Source of the DNA: Thereva unica
Taxonomy: Eukaryota; Arthropoda; Insecta; Diptera; Therevidae
NCBI GenBank assembly: GCA_949987705.1
Contig: OX465281.1
Location: 100,162,326-100,226,325, forward strand
DNA: 64,000 bases
Direction: 5' to 3'
Within the stretch, counting starts at the first letter, position 1; every line of letters begins with the position of its first letter. Of this stretch, positions 33,000 to 42,565 are shown piece after piece. The notes beneath the pieces were generated by a model. It did not search any database and was not told the origin of the DNA. It saw nothing but the letters and a program-made list of their open reading frames with translations. The position numbers were made by a program, and so were the translations under genes.

Positions 33000-34200
33000 G
33001 GGCGGATTACCATTTTCTTCACAACCCCCTCGACATGGGTATCAAATGAAAGGGTATGATAAGTAGAATACAATAAGCTATGTCTTTTTTATCCATGGCG
33101 GCCGTCTCAAGAGGGCCGACTACCATTTCTTCACCACCACCTCGACATAGGTATCAATTGAAAGGGTATCATAAGTAGAATAACATAAGCGATATAATAT
33201 ACTCAATATCTGGTTAGATCCATGGCTGACATCTCAAGAGGGCGGATTACCATTATCTTCACAACCCCTTCGACATGGGTATCAAATGAAAGGGTATGGT
33301 AAGTAGAATACAATAAGCTATGTCTTTATATCCATGGCGGCCGTCTCAATAGGGCGGACTACCATTTCTTCACCATCACCTCGACATAGGTATCAATAGA
33401 AAAGGGTATCATAAGTAGAATACCATAAGCGATATAATATACTCAATATCTGGTTAGATCCATGGCTGTCATCTCGAGAGGGTGGATTACCATTTTCTTC
33501 ACAACCTCCTCGACATGGGTATCAAATGAAAGGGTAAGTTAAGTAGAATACAATAAGCTATGTCTTTATATCCATGGCGGCCGTATCAAGAGCGCGGACT
33601 AACATTTCTTCACCACCACCTCGACATAGGTATCAATTGAAGGGGTATCATAAGTAGAATACCATAAGCGATATAATATACTCAATATCTAGTTAGATCC
33701 ATGGCGGCCATCTCAAGAGGGCGGATTACCATTTTCTTCACAACCCCCTCGGCATGGGTATCAAATGAAAGGGAATGACAAGCAGAATATAATAAGCGAT
33801 ATTGTATACTCAATATACCTTTAGATAAACGGTGGTCATCTCAAGAGGACGGATTACCATTTTCTTCACAGCCCCCTCGACATGGGTATCAAATGAAAGG
33901 GAATGATAAGTAGAACACAATAAGCGATTTAGTATACTCAAAATATATTTAGAGCCACGGCGGTTATCTCAAGAGGGCGGATTACCATTTTCTTCACAAC
34001 CCCCTCGACATGGGTATCAAATGAAAGAGAATGATAAGTAGAACACAATAAGCGATTTAGTATACTCAAAATATATTTAGATACACGGCGGTTATCTCAA
34101 GAGGGCGGATACCCATTTTCTTTGCATAGCCCATCGACATGGGTATCAAATGAAAGGGTATCATAACTAGAACACACTAGTATGAAATAATTAAACAGGG
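33000..34200. repeat. Satellite: 240-bp dimers passing into 128-bp monomers
   Basis: Anchor GGGCGGATTACCATT occurs at 33000, 33240, 33480 and 33719, each with an intermediate variant (GGGCGGACTACCATTTC) about 113 bp later. From 33719 the anchor recurs at 33847, 33975 and 34103, exactly 128 bp apart. Units contain GGTATCAAATGAAAGGG, the reverse complement of part of the dispersed GCCGCCATTTT family. Confidence 0.92.
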
Positions 34201-34306
34201 GCATTTACGAATGAATTCAAAGTAACACTCGAACAAGGTCATTAGATCAGCATGTTGAAACAAAAATCTAGCTGGTTATGGATCAATGATTCCATAGTAC
34301 AGGAAA

Positions 34307-35056
34307 AATCTTGGCCGAGAAACTCGAAAGGAGCTTATGCTTTTTTTACAAAGGCAATAATATTAATTTGAATTCCTGCATTTTGTTATTTTGTTATTAC
34401 CTACTTATAAAATAAATAAAAAAATATAATGAACAATTAAATACATAATATTTCTTTATACAGAAGATTATTTATTTTTATTTTAGAATGTATTAAAACA
34501 AAAAAGAAAGATATCCCACCAAAAAAACATTAAAAATGTGAATTAGAAGTTCGTGGGCGCGGAAATTATTTATTGGGACAGTTTAGAACACACTTATAAC
34601 AAAAAGAAGTGATATGGATTAGTCAAGATGAATCGTTAATAGCATGAAATAATTAAACACGTGCATTTACGAACGAATTCAAAGGAATTTTACAACAATT
34701 TTAGAGCATGAATCTTAGCTGTCCTTCGAAATGTAACAAATTTTATTAGAAATACTATAGACTGAGCCACACTGAATTCAGCAAAGATTCAGGCTAGGTA
34801 TACAACGAACGCGCCAGCCAACTTTTTCGCGGTTGATAATACTTTATTGAGTTTTAAATAAAAATTGGCAGTTGTATAATTCCTTTGAATTCGTTCGTAA
34901 ATGCACGTGTTTAATTATTTCATGCTATTAACGATTCATCGTGACTAATCCATATCACTTCTTTTTGTTATAAGTGTGTTCTAAACTGTCCCAATAAATA
35001 ATTTCCGCGCCCACGAACTTCTAATTCACATTTTTAATGTTTTTTTAGTGGGATAT
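34307..35056 (+). repeat. 750-bp repeat, copy A, with long-TIR MITE
   Basis: Reverse complement of 58713-59477. It consists of a unique-looking part (34307-34510, starting AAAAATCTTGGCCGAG) and a 546-bp element with ~190-bp inverted arms (34511-35056, ends ATATCCCAC). Its right end directly abuts broken errantivirus env sequence. Confidence 0.85.
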
Positions 35057-36034
35057 AGATCTACTCATGACGTTTTATTTTGCGAAAACTATATTTTCTT
35101 GGATTTTGTCAATTTGTGAGTGGAGTAGTTGAAGGTTGCTTAAGACTGTTAAGAAATGAAGACCCTCGGGGAAAAACCAACTTAGTCCAAAATATAACAA
35201 GGGTGGACATGTTTGTTTTTTCTCTCATTCCCATGGACTCAGCTGGTTCTTCCCCGAACCTTTTATTATTGCCCGTCCATTTTGTCAGGACTACGTTGGT
35301 TTTTCCCCATAGTTAATACCTTGAATTGTAGTACACCTTGGCAGCTAATAGATGGAGCTGAATTCTCTGATTTTTGAAAAAGTGGACTAAGTTGGTTTTT
35401 CCCCGAGGGTCTTCAAATGTATTTGTTTTATTTCTTTGTGCATGGAGGCATTTGAACTTACAATGGAGTTTTTCATGAGCTTTAGGTTTTCATTTATTCT
35501 GTTTTGTAGTATGTTTAAATTGTCCTGTAAGTCAGTGTTGATCTTAATTTGTCTGTTAAAGTTTGTAATAAGATTATGATTGTTAAAATCTATGGTTTTA
35601 ATTTGTTCTTCGATGCATAAACGGTCGTCGTTATCCATTGTTCCAAACAGCCAATTAAATGCATTACCCCCAGGATTTATTAAACCTCTTTTGTGACGAT
35701 GTGGGACAATGGTCTCTAAGTTGTGTTTAATTCTGTTTATGTGTATTTTTAGTTGATCAATTATTGATTTATCATGCGGAAGCGAGAAAATTAGCTTCAT
35801 GTCATATTCTATGCTAGCTAGAGCAGACTGAAACTTGTCGACTTCGATTATATGTAAAATGTTAGTATAATTTTCTATCATGGGAATTTCACTTAACTTA
35901 ATTGCTTGATATCCTGCTTGCGTCTCCAACTTTTCTATACTGATTGCGGCATTCGCTTGAGAGATGAGCGACATTGATATAAGAAGAGTTAGGAGCTTCC
36001 TAAATGAGTAGTTAAATGAATACTTCATCATCCT
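35057..36034 (-). pseudogene. Errantivirus env (fusion-type glycoprotein), truncated
   Basis: The first ATG (about 36031) begins with a basic stretch and a hydrophobic segment (LLTLLISMSLIS) ending at QANA, a typical signal peptide. A furin-type cleavage motif RHKR lies around residue 115, followed by a glycine-rich GLINPGGNAF segment, the presumed fusion peptide start; a heptad-like region follows. The frame is broken by a 257-bp MITE at 35158-35414, continues for about 30 codons and ends where repeat copy A begins, so the membrane anchor is lost. It overlaps the end of IN in another frame, the usual errantivirus layout. Entry-type protein of an endogenous insect retrovirus; non-functional here. 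Confidence 0.85.
35158..35414. repeat. MITE with 4-bp TSD and four internal motif copies
   Basis: Ends GAAGACCCTCGGGGAAAAAC and complement (about 31 bp). The target duplication AAAT lies at 35154-35157 and 35415-35418. The motif GGACTNAGTTGGTTTTTCCC occurs four times (ends, about 35229 and about 35289, in mixed orientation). It interrupts errantivirus env. Confidence 0.88.
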
Positions 36035-37167
36035 GGTTATGTAGATCAAATTCTGAGTTTTGTTCGCCTGTAAAATATTTATATTTTCGTTTAATCCTAC
36101 TAATGTGAACGTTTCTACTACGGTTATCTAAAAGCTTATTATTTATTACTCTGGTTTTTATTTTAACATACCTAGGTCTATGCTTATGTCTATCTGTCTC
36201 GGGATTTTTAACGAAAGTTTCTTTGTTGTTTTCTACTTGAATGTCTTGCCTATTTTTATTTAAGGTTTCTATAGTCCTAAGTTTTTTACTTAACATAAGC
36301 TGTTTTACTTTGTCTAAACGTCCTACTCTATTATTAATAAAGGTTTTTCCTGAGTAGTTGAGTGAATAGAATTATTATACTTTTCGGTCGCCAGGAGTAC
36401 CTTTTCTATTGCATTAAGATCTCTGTTTTCTCTCTCTAAAGCCCTTAAATGTTCGTTAATCGTTCCGTGAACTCTCTCTATGTCTGCATTACCTGTGTGA
36501 GATCGTGGTGAAGTAAAATGGACCTGAATATTTTCTTGTCTCAAAAAATCTTTAGTATTTGTGTTGTTAAATTCGTTATTAAGCACTATTTTGGTTTGCC
36601 AAAGATGGCAAATCTATTTCTGAATAATTCTATAATCGTAATTGAATTTTCGATCATTTAACTTTTGGATCATTAAATGTTTGGTAAACTTATCTATAAC
36701 AGTTAAAAATTGTAATTTGTGACAATAGAACAAATCTGCATGTATGATTTCATTTGGTTCACTAGGGGTTTCACTAATTTCGAATTTGTGTTGGATGGGT
36801 TTCCTATCGTATTTTGAAAGATTGCAGACCTCACAGTTATTAATATACTTGTGTACTAATTCTTTTATCTTATGGTAAAAATGTGTATTCCTGATTTCCA
36901 TATAACTCTCTACAATACCTCTATGATTGGTGGCTTTGTGTATTTCCTCAATTAGTTTATATGCTTTGTCTTCATTTTCTAAATCTACAGCAAACTTCGT
37001 GCATAAATTTTATTTTACGTTCATTGGAGAATAATTGAAGTAATTTCTGCTGGAGGATATTAAATTTTGACTCCACGAGTTCTGAGTAAATTGCGGTTTT
37101 ACCTTTTCTTATAAACCTACTAAGTACATCGTTTAAGTAATTGCTATCTTCTAGCTCCTTTTCTGTA
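36012..37167 (-). pseudogene. Errantivirus 2 integrase, multiply frameshifted
   Basis: Four frames in series (36972-37160, 36614-36960, 36323-36586, 36012-36296). The HHCC zinc module is visible (HKATNHRGI ... NCEVCNLSKY); the first catalytic Asp lies in IHADLFY. At the second catalytic position the expected D-N-E-F reads N-N-E-F, so the Asp is lost. The third (Glu) is present in NADIERVHG. The C-terminal domain is basic. Normally integrates cDNA; this copy cannot. Confidence 0.85.
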
Positions 37168-37422
37168 ATATATCGTCGATCCAAATGCAAACTATCGAAA
37201 AAAATTTTAAGGAATGTCAAATAAGTTTTCAGGAATGTCAAAAAACAACAAAATTTTGCTTTTTTTGAAGAAGTTAATTTTTGGTACATTACAACCGTAG
37301 TTTGAAAAGATTGGAGAAGGGATACGGCGTCGATATTTTGCCACCACAAAGGCGTCTAGAGTGCAATTATAATAAAGCAAAAATTTCATTTTCGATAGTT
37401 TGCATTTGGATCAACGATATAT
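37168..37422. repeat. MITE with ~33-bp ends
   Basis: Ends ATATATCGTCGATCCAAATG and complement (one mismatch), 255 bp, probably TA-inserted. It interrupts the RNase H-IN linker of errantivirus 2; pol reads on in frame on both sides. Confidence 0.85.
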
Positions 37423-37707
37423 ACGCCTATATTTTGTGTATTTAATAATCATTTCCCTTTCTTTTTCTTTTACTAAATAAATTTGTGTAAAATATTTGTT
37501 TACGATTGTTTCTGCGATCGGAATGTGGTCGTTCAAATTTTCAACTCCACTATGGATCGTAGCTTGGTCAGAGTTATCATTATTTTCTCTTTCTTCTAAA
37601 ATATTTATTTCATTATTATCGACATTAATGCGACTTAAGAAATCCGCTACCTTATTGTCTTTTCCTTTAACCTTATTCTATGTCAAAGTCATATTCGTTT
37701 AGACTTG
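37423..37707 (-). pseudogene. Errantivirus 2 RNase H C-terminus
   Basis: Minus strand reads LSLNEYDFDIE, then after a one- or two-base frameshift KGKDNKVADFLSRI, the ADxLSR box that closes RNase H in Gypsy elements. Cut at 37707 by the Harbinger-like element. Confidence 0.8.
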
Positions 37708-38375
37708 GGGTGAAGACACAAAGAAAGCAGGTACCTGTTTTCAGATTTCCTGCTCGCGGATGCCTGCGTTGATCGGCGCTAACTTGCGCCGGTTCATGGC
37801 CATAACAAACGCATGTAAAAGCAGGCAAAATTACCAGCCACCATGTCTAGTTCATCAGATGATGAATTATTTCTTTTTGAAAGTTCGGCCTTAAAATTAA
37901 AAAATAAAATTACAAGTATCCATGCTATAAATAAGGATCGAAAACTACATGGCGAATGTCATCATTTGTTTATACAGCTAAAGAAGGACAAAGATAAATT
38001 TTTCCAATATACCAGAATGACGTTAGAAACTCAATTATATACTAAATAAAGTAGAATGCCGTTTAATCAGAACGTGGTGTAATTGGCATCGCCAGCCTTT
38101 TTTACCAGAAGAGAGACTGGTTTTGACTATCAGGTAAGTTAATTATTGTTTTATTGTGCATATTGTTCCTGTAGCCTGACTGAACCTGCGCGAAAAGAAT
38201 TCTAGATTCATTCCGGTAAACTTGTCGGCGCCGGCAGCCCGCGCCGATAAGCGCGTTCCTGCTTTTATTATGCACATACTCATTCAATTGCATGGAAACA
38301 TTCTTTGTGCCGATCAGCGCCGGTAGGCGCTGGTAATAGGAAAGCAGGCAACCTGCTTTCTTTGTGTCTTCACCC
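37708..38375 (+). mobile_element. PIF/Harbinger-like deletion derivative
   Basis: Inverted repeats of 25 bp, starting GGGTGAAGACACAAAGAAAG, exact at both ends. Flanking trinucleotides are TTG (left) and TTA (right), consistent with a mutated 3-bp TTA duplication as made by Harbinger. Internal GC-rich motifs of the GCCGATCAGCGCCGG type recur near both ends. It carries the start of a transposase-like gene. Confidence 0.75.
37843..38049 (+). pseudogene. N-terminal piece of a Harbinger (HARBI1-like) transposase
   Basis: The ATG at 37843 is preceded by an ACC context (CACCATG). The 68 residues start with an acidic/Ser stretch (MSSSSDDELF) and contain HAINKDRKLHGECHHLF and KDKFFQYTRMT. This matches the conserved N-terminal block of insect HARBI1-type transposases (H-x-IN...R...GE-x-HHLF...F-x-QY-x-RM) as I know it. 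The DDE catalytic domain is absent through internal deletion, so it cannot transpose itself. Confidence 0.7.
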
Positions 38376-38385
38376 TTAGGGCGCG

Positions 38386-38844
38386 AATTACGTTTACCGC
38401 CCGACTTTAAACCAAAAAAAATATAATTTCCGTTCAAGTATTTATTACAAGTCTTTAAATATTTATTTTAATTTAACATTAATTTTAACTATTGAATTTA
38501 CTACTATCCAAGATATTATAATTGTAACTTTTATTAGAGATTTATGATTTGAAATTTATCTTAACACCACGACGCCAGAACTAAAAGTGAAGTTAACATA
38601 AAAATCAAAAGTTGAAATCAATAAAATGAACTTGATTAACCTGATACAAAAATGTGCAATCTAAAACCTAAATGAGTGCATGTTAACATTATTCTAAGAA
38701 TTTATTAAGAAATTAATAAAAATGATTATTTAGCGTCTGGTTATTGATTTAAATTCTTACAACTAAATTGCTGACGCAAGGGCATGTGCCGGAAGGTGAA
38801 TACAGGTGCGCACAGGTAACATGCACTAGATTGGGCATGTAACT
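38386..38844 (-). repeat. 3' LTR of errantivirus 1
   Basis: 459 bp, minus-strand ends AGTTACATGC ... GTAATT. Base-by-base comparison with 56826-57284 (offset 18440) shows no difference. The last env codons lie inside it. Confidence 0.97.
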
Positions 38845-40417
38845 CCTCCCTCCTTAGAATTGAGTATCGGCCATATGAACCTTGGTTCGTTGGACGATAC
38901 GAAAGTGGTTGATGCCTGATGGGGTTGAAAGGATCCTTGACGATGTTTCTTATACAGGATGAATGCGATGATCATCATAAGTACTACGCTGAATACTGTC
39001 GTTGTGGAGTAGAAGCTGGTGACATCAACGTGAGATTTCAAAAGATCTGTAGGATTCCTCTCTGCAAATTGGTAGGTCTCTAGTCTTCTGAGGGTGGTGA
39101 TGCTGGAATCGGTGGCGTTGATCTCCTTAAGGATTGTTGGGTATATAGTTATTTCGTCCCAATGCTCCTTGGTAGTTGAACTATATATGACGCTGTTGAT
39201 GTTTATCTCGCAGTTGGTAAAGTGGATCAGCATTGAGCCTTGCACCTGGTGTTGTCCGGTACCGCATGTTGTATATATGGTCGTCTTCGGGATGTCAATT
39301 AGCACGATATAGTTGGGTTCTGGCTGAAAGATCTCTATGGTTTCCTCTCTATTCTGCAATGTACAACTTGCTTTTTGGTTATTTATTAGATTGGCTATGC
39401 AGGATTTCATTGGCGATTCCTGGTAGCCGGTGTCTTTGCAAATATATGTTTCTTCGATCTTCGGACATCTTTTGTCAAAATTTTGAACACTTTTAGGGTT
39501 GAGGATTAGGAAGGGTTTTGTAGGTATGATTTTATTTTGGTTGATGGGTAAGGCAATTATGTGGAAAAATGAATACTCTTCCTCTGAGAAGATCGGTATT
39601 TTTATATTAAATATAATATTGGTATCATTGTAATAAGCTTGGAGTTCTAGGACCTCGTATATATGTTCGTTAGAAATTATAGTAAAATTTTGTTTTGTAA
39701 ATATTGTATGCAATTCTGATAGCTCTGTAGGGCTTAATATTTGTTTTGATATTATATTCAACTTAGCTAGTATTACAGCTTCAGTTAGACTGGTCAAGTG
39801 ACTATTGAGTAATTCTAAATTATAATTTATTTGATTGAGGTATTGCAAGTGTCGTAACTTTGAATTTTCTGTTTGGGTTTTATTCTGTGTTTGCTTAAAA
39901 TGATTTGTTATTATATCTTGTTGAGGGTTTATATGTTTGGTTATATTATTAAATCTTTCAATCATTTTATTATTTATATAAACTTGTTTATTTATTTCTT
40001 TTTGTGTGGATTCCTCATTTTTCATTATTTTTTCAATTTCGCCATTCAACTTGGCTGCATCATATGCATCCATGTTTCCTGTAATGTTCTTAATTACCGT
40101 ACCTAATCCGTTGATAAGATCTCTCTTAACTCGTCTTGTTGACATGATGCTAAGAAATTTGTGTTTAACGTCTGATAATTTAAGTTTTGTTATATTTAGA
40201 GAACCTAACAGTTCGTCTGTTTCGTCTATATTTCCTAGAGTTTTCAGTGAGTTGTCAATGTTGTCTATCGTGTGTTCGTATTGTTTCAGTCGTACTATAT
40301 GTAGTAAGCTGTTGTATCCGCGTATCGTTCGAGCTGTACCTAGTTTCATCGGAAGGATACCCTTGCTATTGCTCAGGTCTTGGATCTCCATCTGTTGGCC
40401 CACTGCCCATTGGATTA
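38826..40417 (-). CDS. Errantivirus 1 envelope (fusion-type glycoprotein)
   Basis: An uninterrupted frame of about 530 codons ends inside the 3' LTR. A likely splice acceptor (AAATTGCAG) at about 40418 and the lack of an in-frame ATG at the start suggest translation from a spliced mRNA. No signal peptide is visible in the first 30 residues, so it may be supplied by an upstream exon. A furin-type motif RVKR near residue 91-94 is followed by a DLINGLG segment (fusion peptide side), many N-x-S/T sites and a single transmembrane segment (TTVFSVVLMMIIAFILY) near the end, with a ~45-residue cytoplasmic tail. Family: insect errantivirus Env, related to baculovirus F proteins. It overlaps the IN end. 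The frame is open, but the provirus pol is dead. Confidence 0.85.
38845..38856 (-). other. Polypurine tract of errantivirus 1
   Basis: On the minus strand TAAGGAGGGAGG lies immediately before the 3' LTR, the primer site for plus-strand DNA synthesis. Confidence 0.9.
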
Positions 40418-40684
40418 ACCTGCAATTTGCGTTTTTTCTTTATCTTAGACTTGTGGAATTTTTTATTTCTATTAGTTATTAAAGCTACCCTTCTATCTTC
40501 CTTAACTCTATGTTTTGTAAATCTGGGTGTTAATTTATTTCTCCTACATTCCTTTTTAAATACCTTCGTACCTATTGTAAATTTTTCGGGTTCTACTCTA
40601 TTTTTATTAAGTTTATTTATATTGATCCTAGTCTTTTCTTCTAATTTCTGTTTTACTAAGGGGTACAAATGGTTTTGAAATTCA
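40366..40684 (-). pseudogene. Errantivirus 1 integrase, C-terminal end
   Basis: Basic C-terminal domain of IN (NHLYPLVKQKLEEKTR, then KFTIGTKVFKK), ending at 40366 and overlapping env. It is separated from the catalytic core by the 1246-bp insertion at 40688-41933; both sides lie in the same frame across one copy of the ATTT target site. Confidence 0.9.
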
Positions 40685-40687
40685 TTT

Positions 40688-41933
40688 GGGTGTTTCTCAC
40701 CAAAGTGGTAAAATCGCTGTCCTTGGCAAATATTACGTAAACTATGGCGAGAAATATTCATATTTCTGCAAATTTCAATTTATAACTATCTAAACTATAG
40801 TATACAATATAAAAAATATCTCACTTAAAAACCTATATGGTTTCAATAACGTATTTTTTAGGTCTAAAATACAGTCCCCTAGCCGGTCCCCAAACCAAAA
40901 TATTTTCTATTGAGTTCATTAATTGAACTAATATTTTAAAAACAATTAACTTATATAACACAATTTAATCAATATGAAATGATATGCTATTAGACTCTAA
41001 TATCAATTTATTTAAACTATTTTTTGATTAGTTTAATTTAACCTAAAGTTGGTCCCCGAATTTCATGAACAGTCCCCTGCCAAAGTTTCGAGTTACGCCT
41101 CAGGCCATCTACAGTAAAGACAGACTTGTTAATGGGCGTAACGAAACGTGAACGACATGAAATTAGCTTTGTTACCCCCAAAAGTAGCTATACCTCATTT
41201 TTTTAGTGTTACAAGTGTTAGAGGGGCACATGCGCGTATCGGTACGCAACATTCGACAGTCCCCTGCTAAGTGTTATTTTTCTTTTTTTAAAGTGTTCCA
41301 GTTTTCTCTATTGTGCATCGTTTTAAATAAGATGGCTTATATTGTTTCTATATAACAAAATAAAGTCATAATGAAGGAATTTTATGTTACCGTAACAATT
41401 ACACAAATTAAACAGTCCCCTGCCACAGTCCCCTGTCAACAGTCCCCTGCTACATACAAAAACAGGGGACTGTTTCATTTATTAGGAGACTGTTATTGTA
41501 CTTTTGCCTTTGTTTTAGGTCTATAACCATCTTTTAATCATGGCGCGAGAAAGAAGAAAGTGTCTAAGGAAGAAATAAAAGTTCACAAGTTTACTTGGAA
41601 CTACACAGAGAACTTGGAACTACCAAAGAAGACTGTTTTATTTTTATATATATGCGTCATGAGGAATGTTTTTAAAGTATATATACTACTAATAAATGCT
41701 CATTTCACTTATATATACAGTCCTCTGACATATGCAACAGTCCTCTGACATATGAATTTTTTAAATTTACTCAATAAGTCCTAAAATAAAACAAATATAT
41801 TTGGGTCCCTTACTGTTTATTATCCACCAGCAGATAGATATCTATTTAATTGTATATTTTTTTTCATATTCACGTAAAAAAGTTACTGGGACAGATTTCT
41901 TGCAAAAATTTACCAGTTTACAGAGAAACACCC
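40688..41933 (+). mobile_element. GGGTG-type DNA element 2 (4-bp TSD, motif array)
   Basis: Ends GGGTGTTTCTC (11 bp exact, then six mismatches and a shared TGGTAAA). Target duplication ATTT at 40684-40687 and 41934-41937. The motif ACAGTCCCCTGC or close variants occurs about ten times (40871, 41069, 41256, 41412, 41425, 41439, 41717, 41736, and inverted at 41462 and 41484). It contains a degenerate KVHKFTW reading frame. It splits errantivirus 1 IN. Same architecture as 14447-17432. Confidence 0.88.
41539..41748 (+). pseudogene. Degenerate small gene of GGGTG-type element 2
   Basis: An ATG at 41539 starts a basic stretch (MARERRK) that soon stops. In the next frame the sequence continues KKKVSKEEIKVHKFTWNYTE and then degrades. 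The IKVHKFTW block corresponds to LKVHQFSW in the gene at 15244-15810, and in both a basic Lys-rich stretch precedes it. The downstream Cys/His cluster is not preserved beyond one Cys. A one-base indel near 41560 would explain the frame change. Interpreted as a decayed homologue; the similarity is short, so it is moderately certain. Confidence 0.5.
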
Positions 41934-42565
41934 ATTTAGGTTTTCTAAATATTCATGGGTGGTTTTGTGTTGGGTTTCATTATTAAATTTATAGGATCTA
42001 CCGTAGAAGACTTCATAAGGTGTTAACTGTGTTGCTGAATGGATAGCGTCGTTATAAGTTATCAATGTTTCGTTCAAGATATCTTCATGGTCCTTTTCCT
42101 TGTGAAGATCGTAAATTATTCGGTATATTTCTGTTAGGCTAGAATGCAACCTCTCTACAGGTGCATTGCTGCTACTCTGTTGGAAGGACGTGAGATGATG
42201 CTCCATTTTATATTGTTTACAAAAATCTTCGAATATCAAAGAGGTGAACTCTGCGCCAGGATCTGAAACTATTTTCTTGGGAATTCCGTGTATACTCATA
42301 AAGGATTTCAGGGATTTAATAATGTTTAAACTGTTTCTAGCGGACAGTGTGAAGGCTGCTGCGAATTTAGAAAATTTATCTATGATCGTCAATATCTGCT
42401 TATTGTTTATCGCATAAATATCAATATGGAGAATGTCTAGAGGTTTTTCTGGGGTTTCCGGGATTGTGTGAATGACTTTAGGGTGTCGTATTTAAGGGTT
42501 TGGCATACGTCGCAGTTATTAATGATTTTGGTTATTTTAACTCTCATGAATGGAAAGTAGAATTC
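41934..42565 (-). pseudogene. Errantivirus 1 integrase, zinc module and catalytic core
   Basis: The frame 41934-42480 holds the first catalytic Asp (HIDIYAI region near 42425), the second in KKIVSDPGAEF and the Glu in NAPVERLHSS, so DDE is complete. Upstream, the HHCC zinc module (NNCDVC near 42515) is read in other frames: one shift near 42490 and one caused by an exact 8-bp tandem duplication at 42585-42600. Would integrate the cDNA; as it stands it cannot be translated with RT. Confidence 0.88.

Larger units (their letters stand above)
35057..37707 (-). mobile_element. Errantivirus fragment 2 (RNase H end, IN, env)
   Basis: Minus-strand pieces in the order RNase H C-terminus, IN, env, interrupted by MITEs at 37168-37422 and 35158-35414. 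It is cut at 37707 by a Harbinger-like element and at 35057 by repeat copy A. No LTR found. More degraded than the element at 38386-57284. Confidence 0.88.

Noticed and set aside
36972..37349. 125-codon frame that looks like one protein
   Set aside because: Its N-terminal half is MITE sequence (37168-37422) read through into the RNase H-IN linker of errantivirus 2; a chimera, not a gene.
37843..38049. Possible independent short host gene
   Set aside because: It lies wholly between 25-bp terminal inverted repeats and matches the N-terminal block of Harbinger transposases, so it is transposon-derived.
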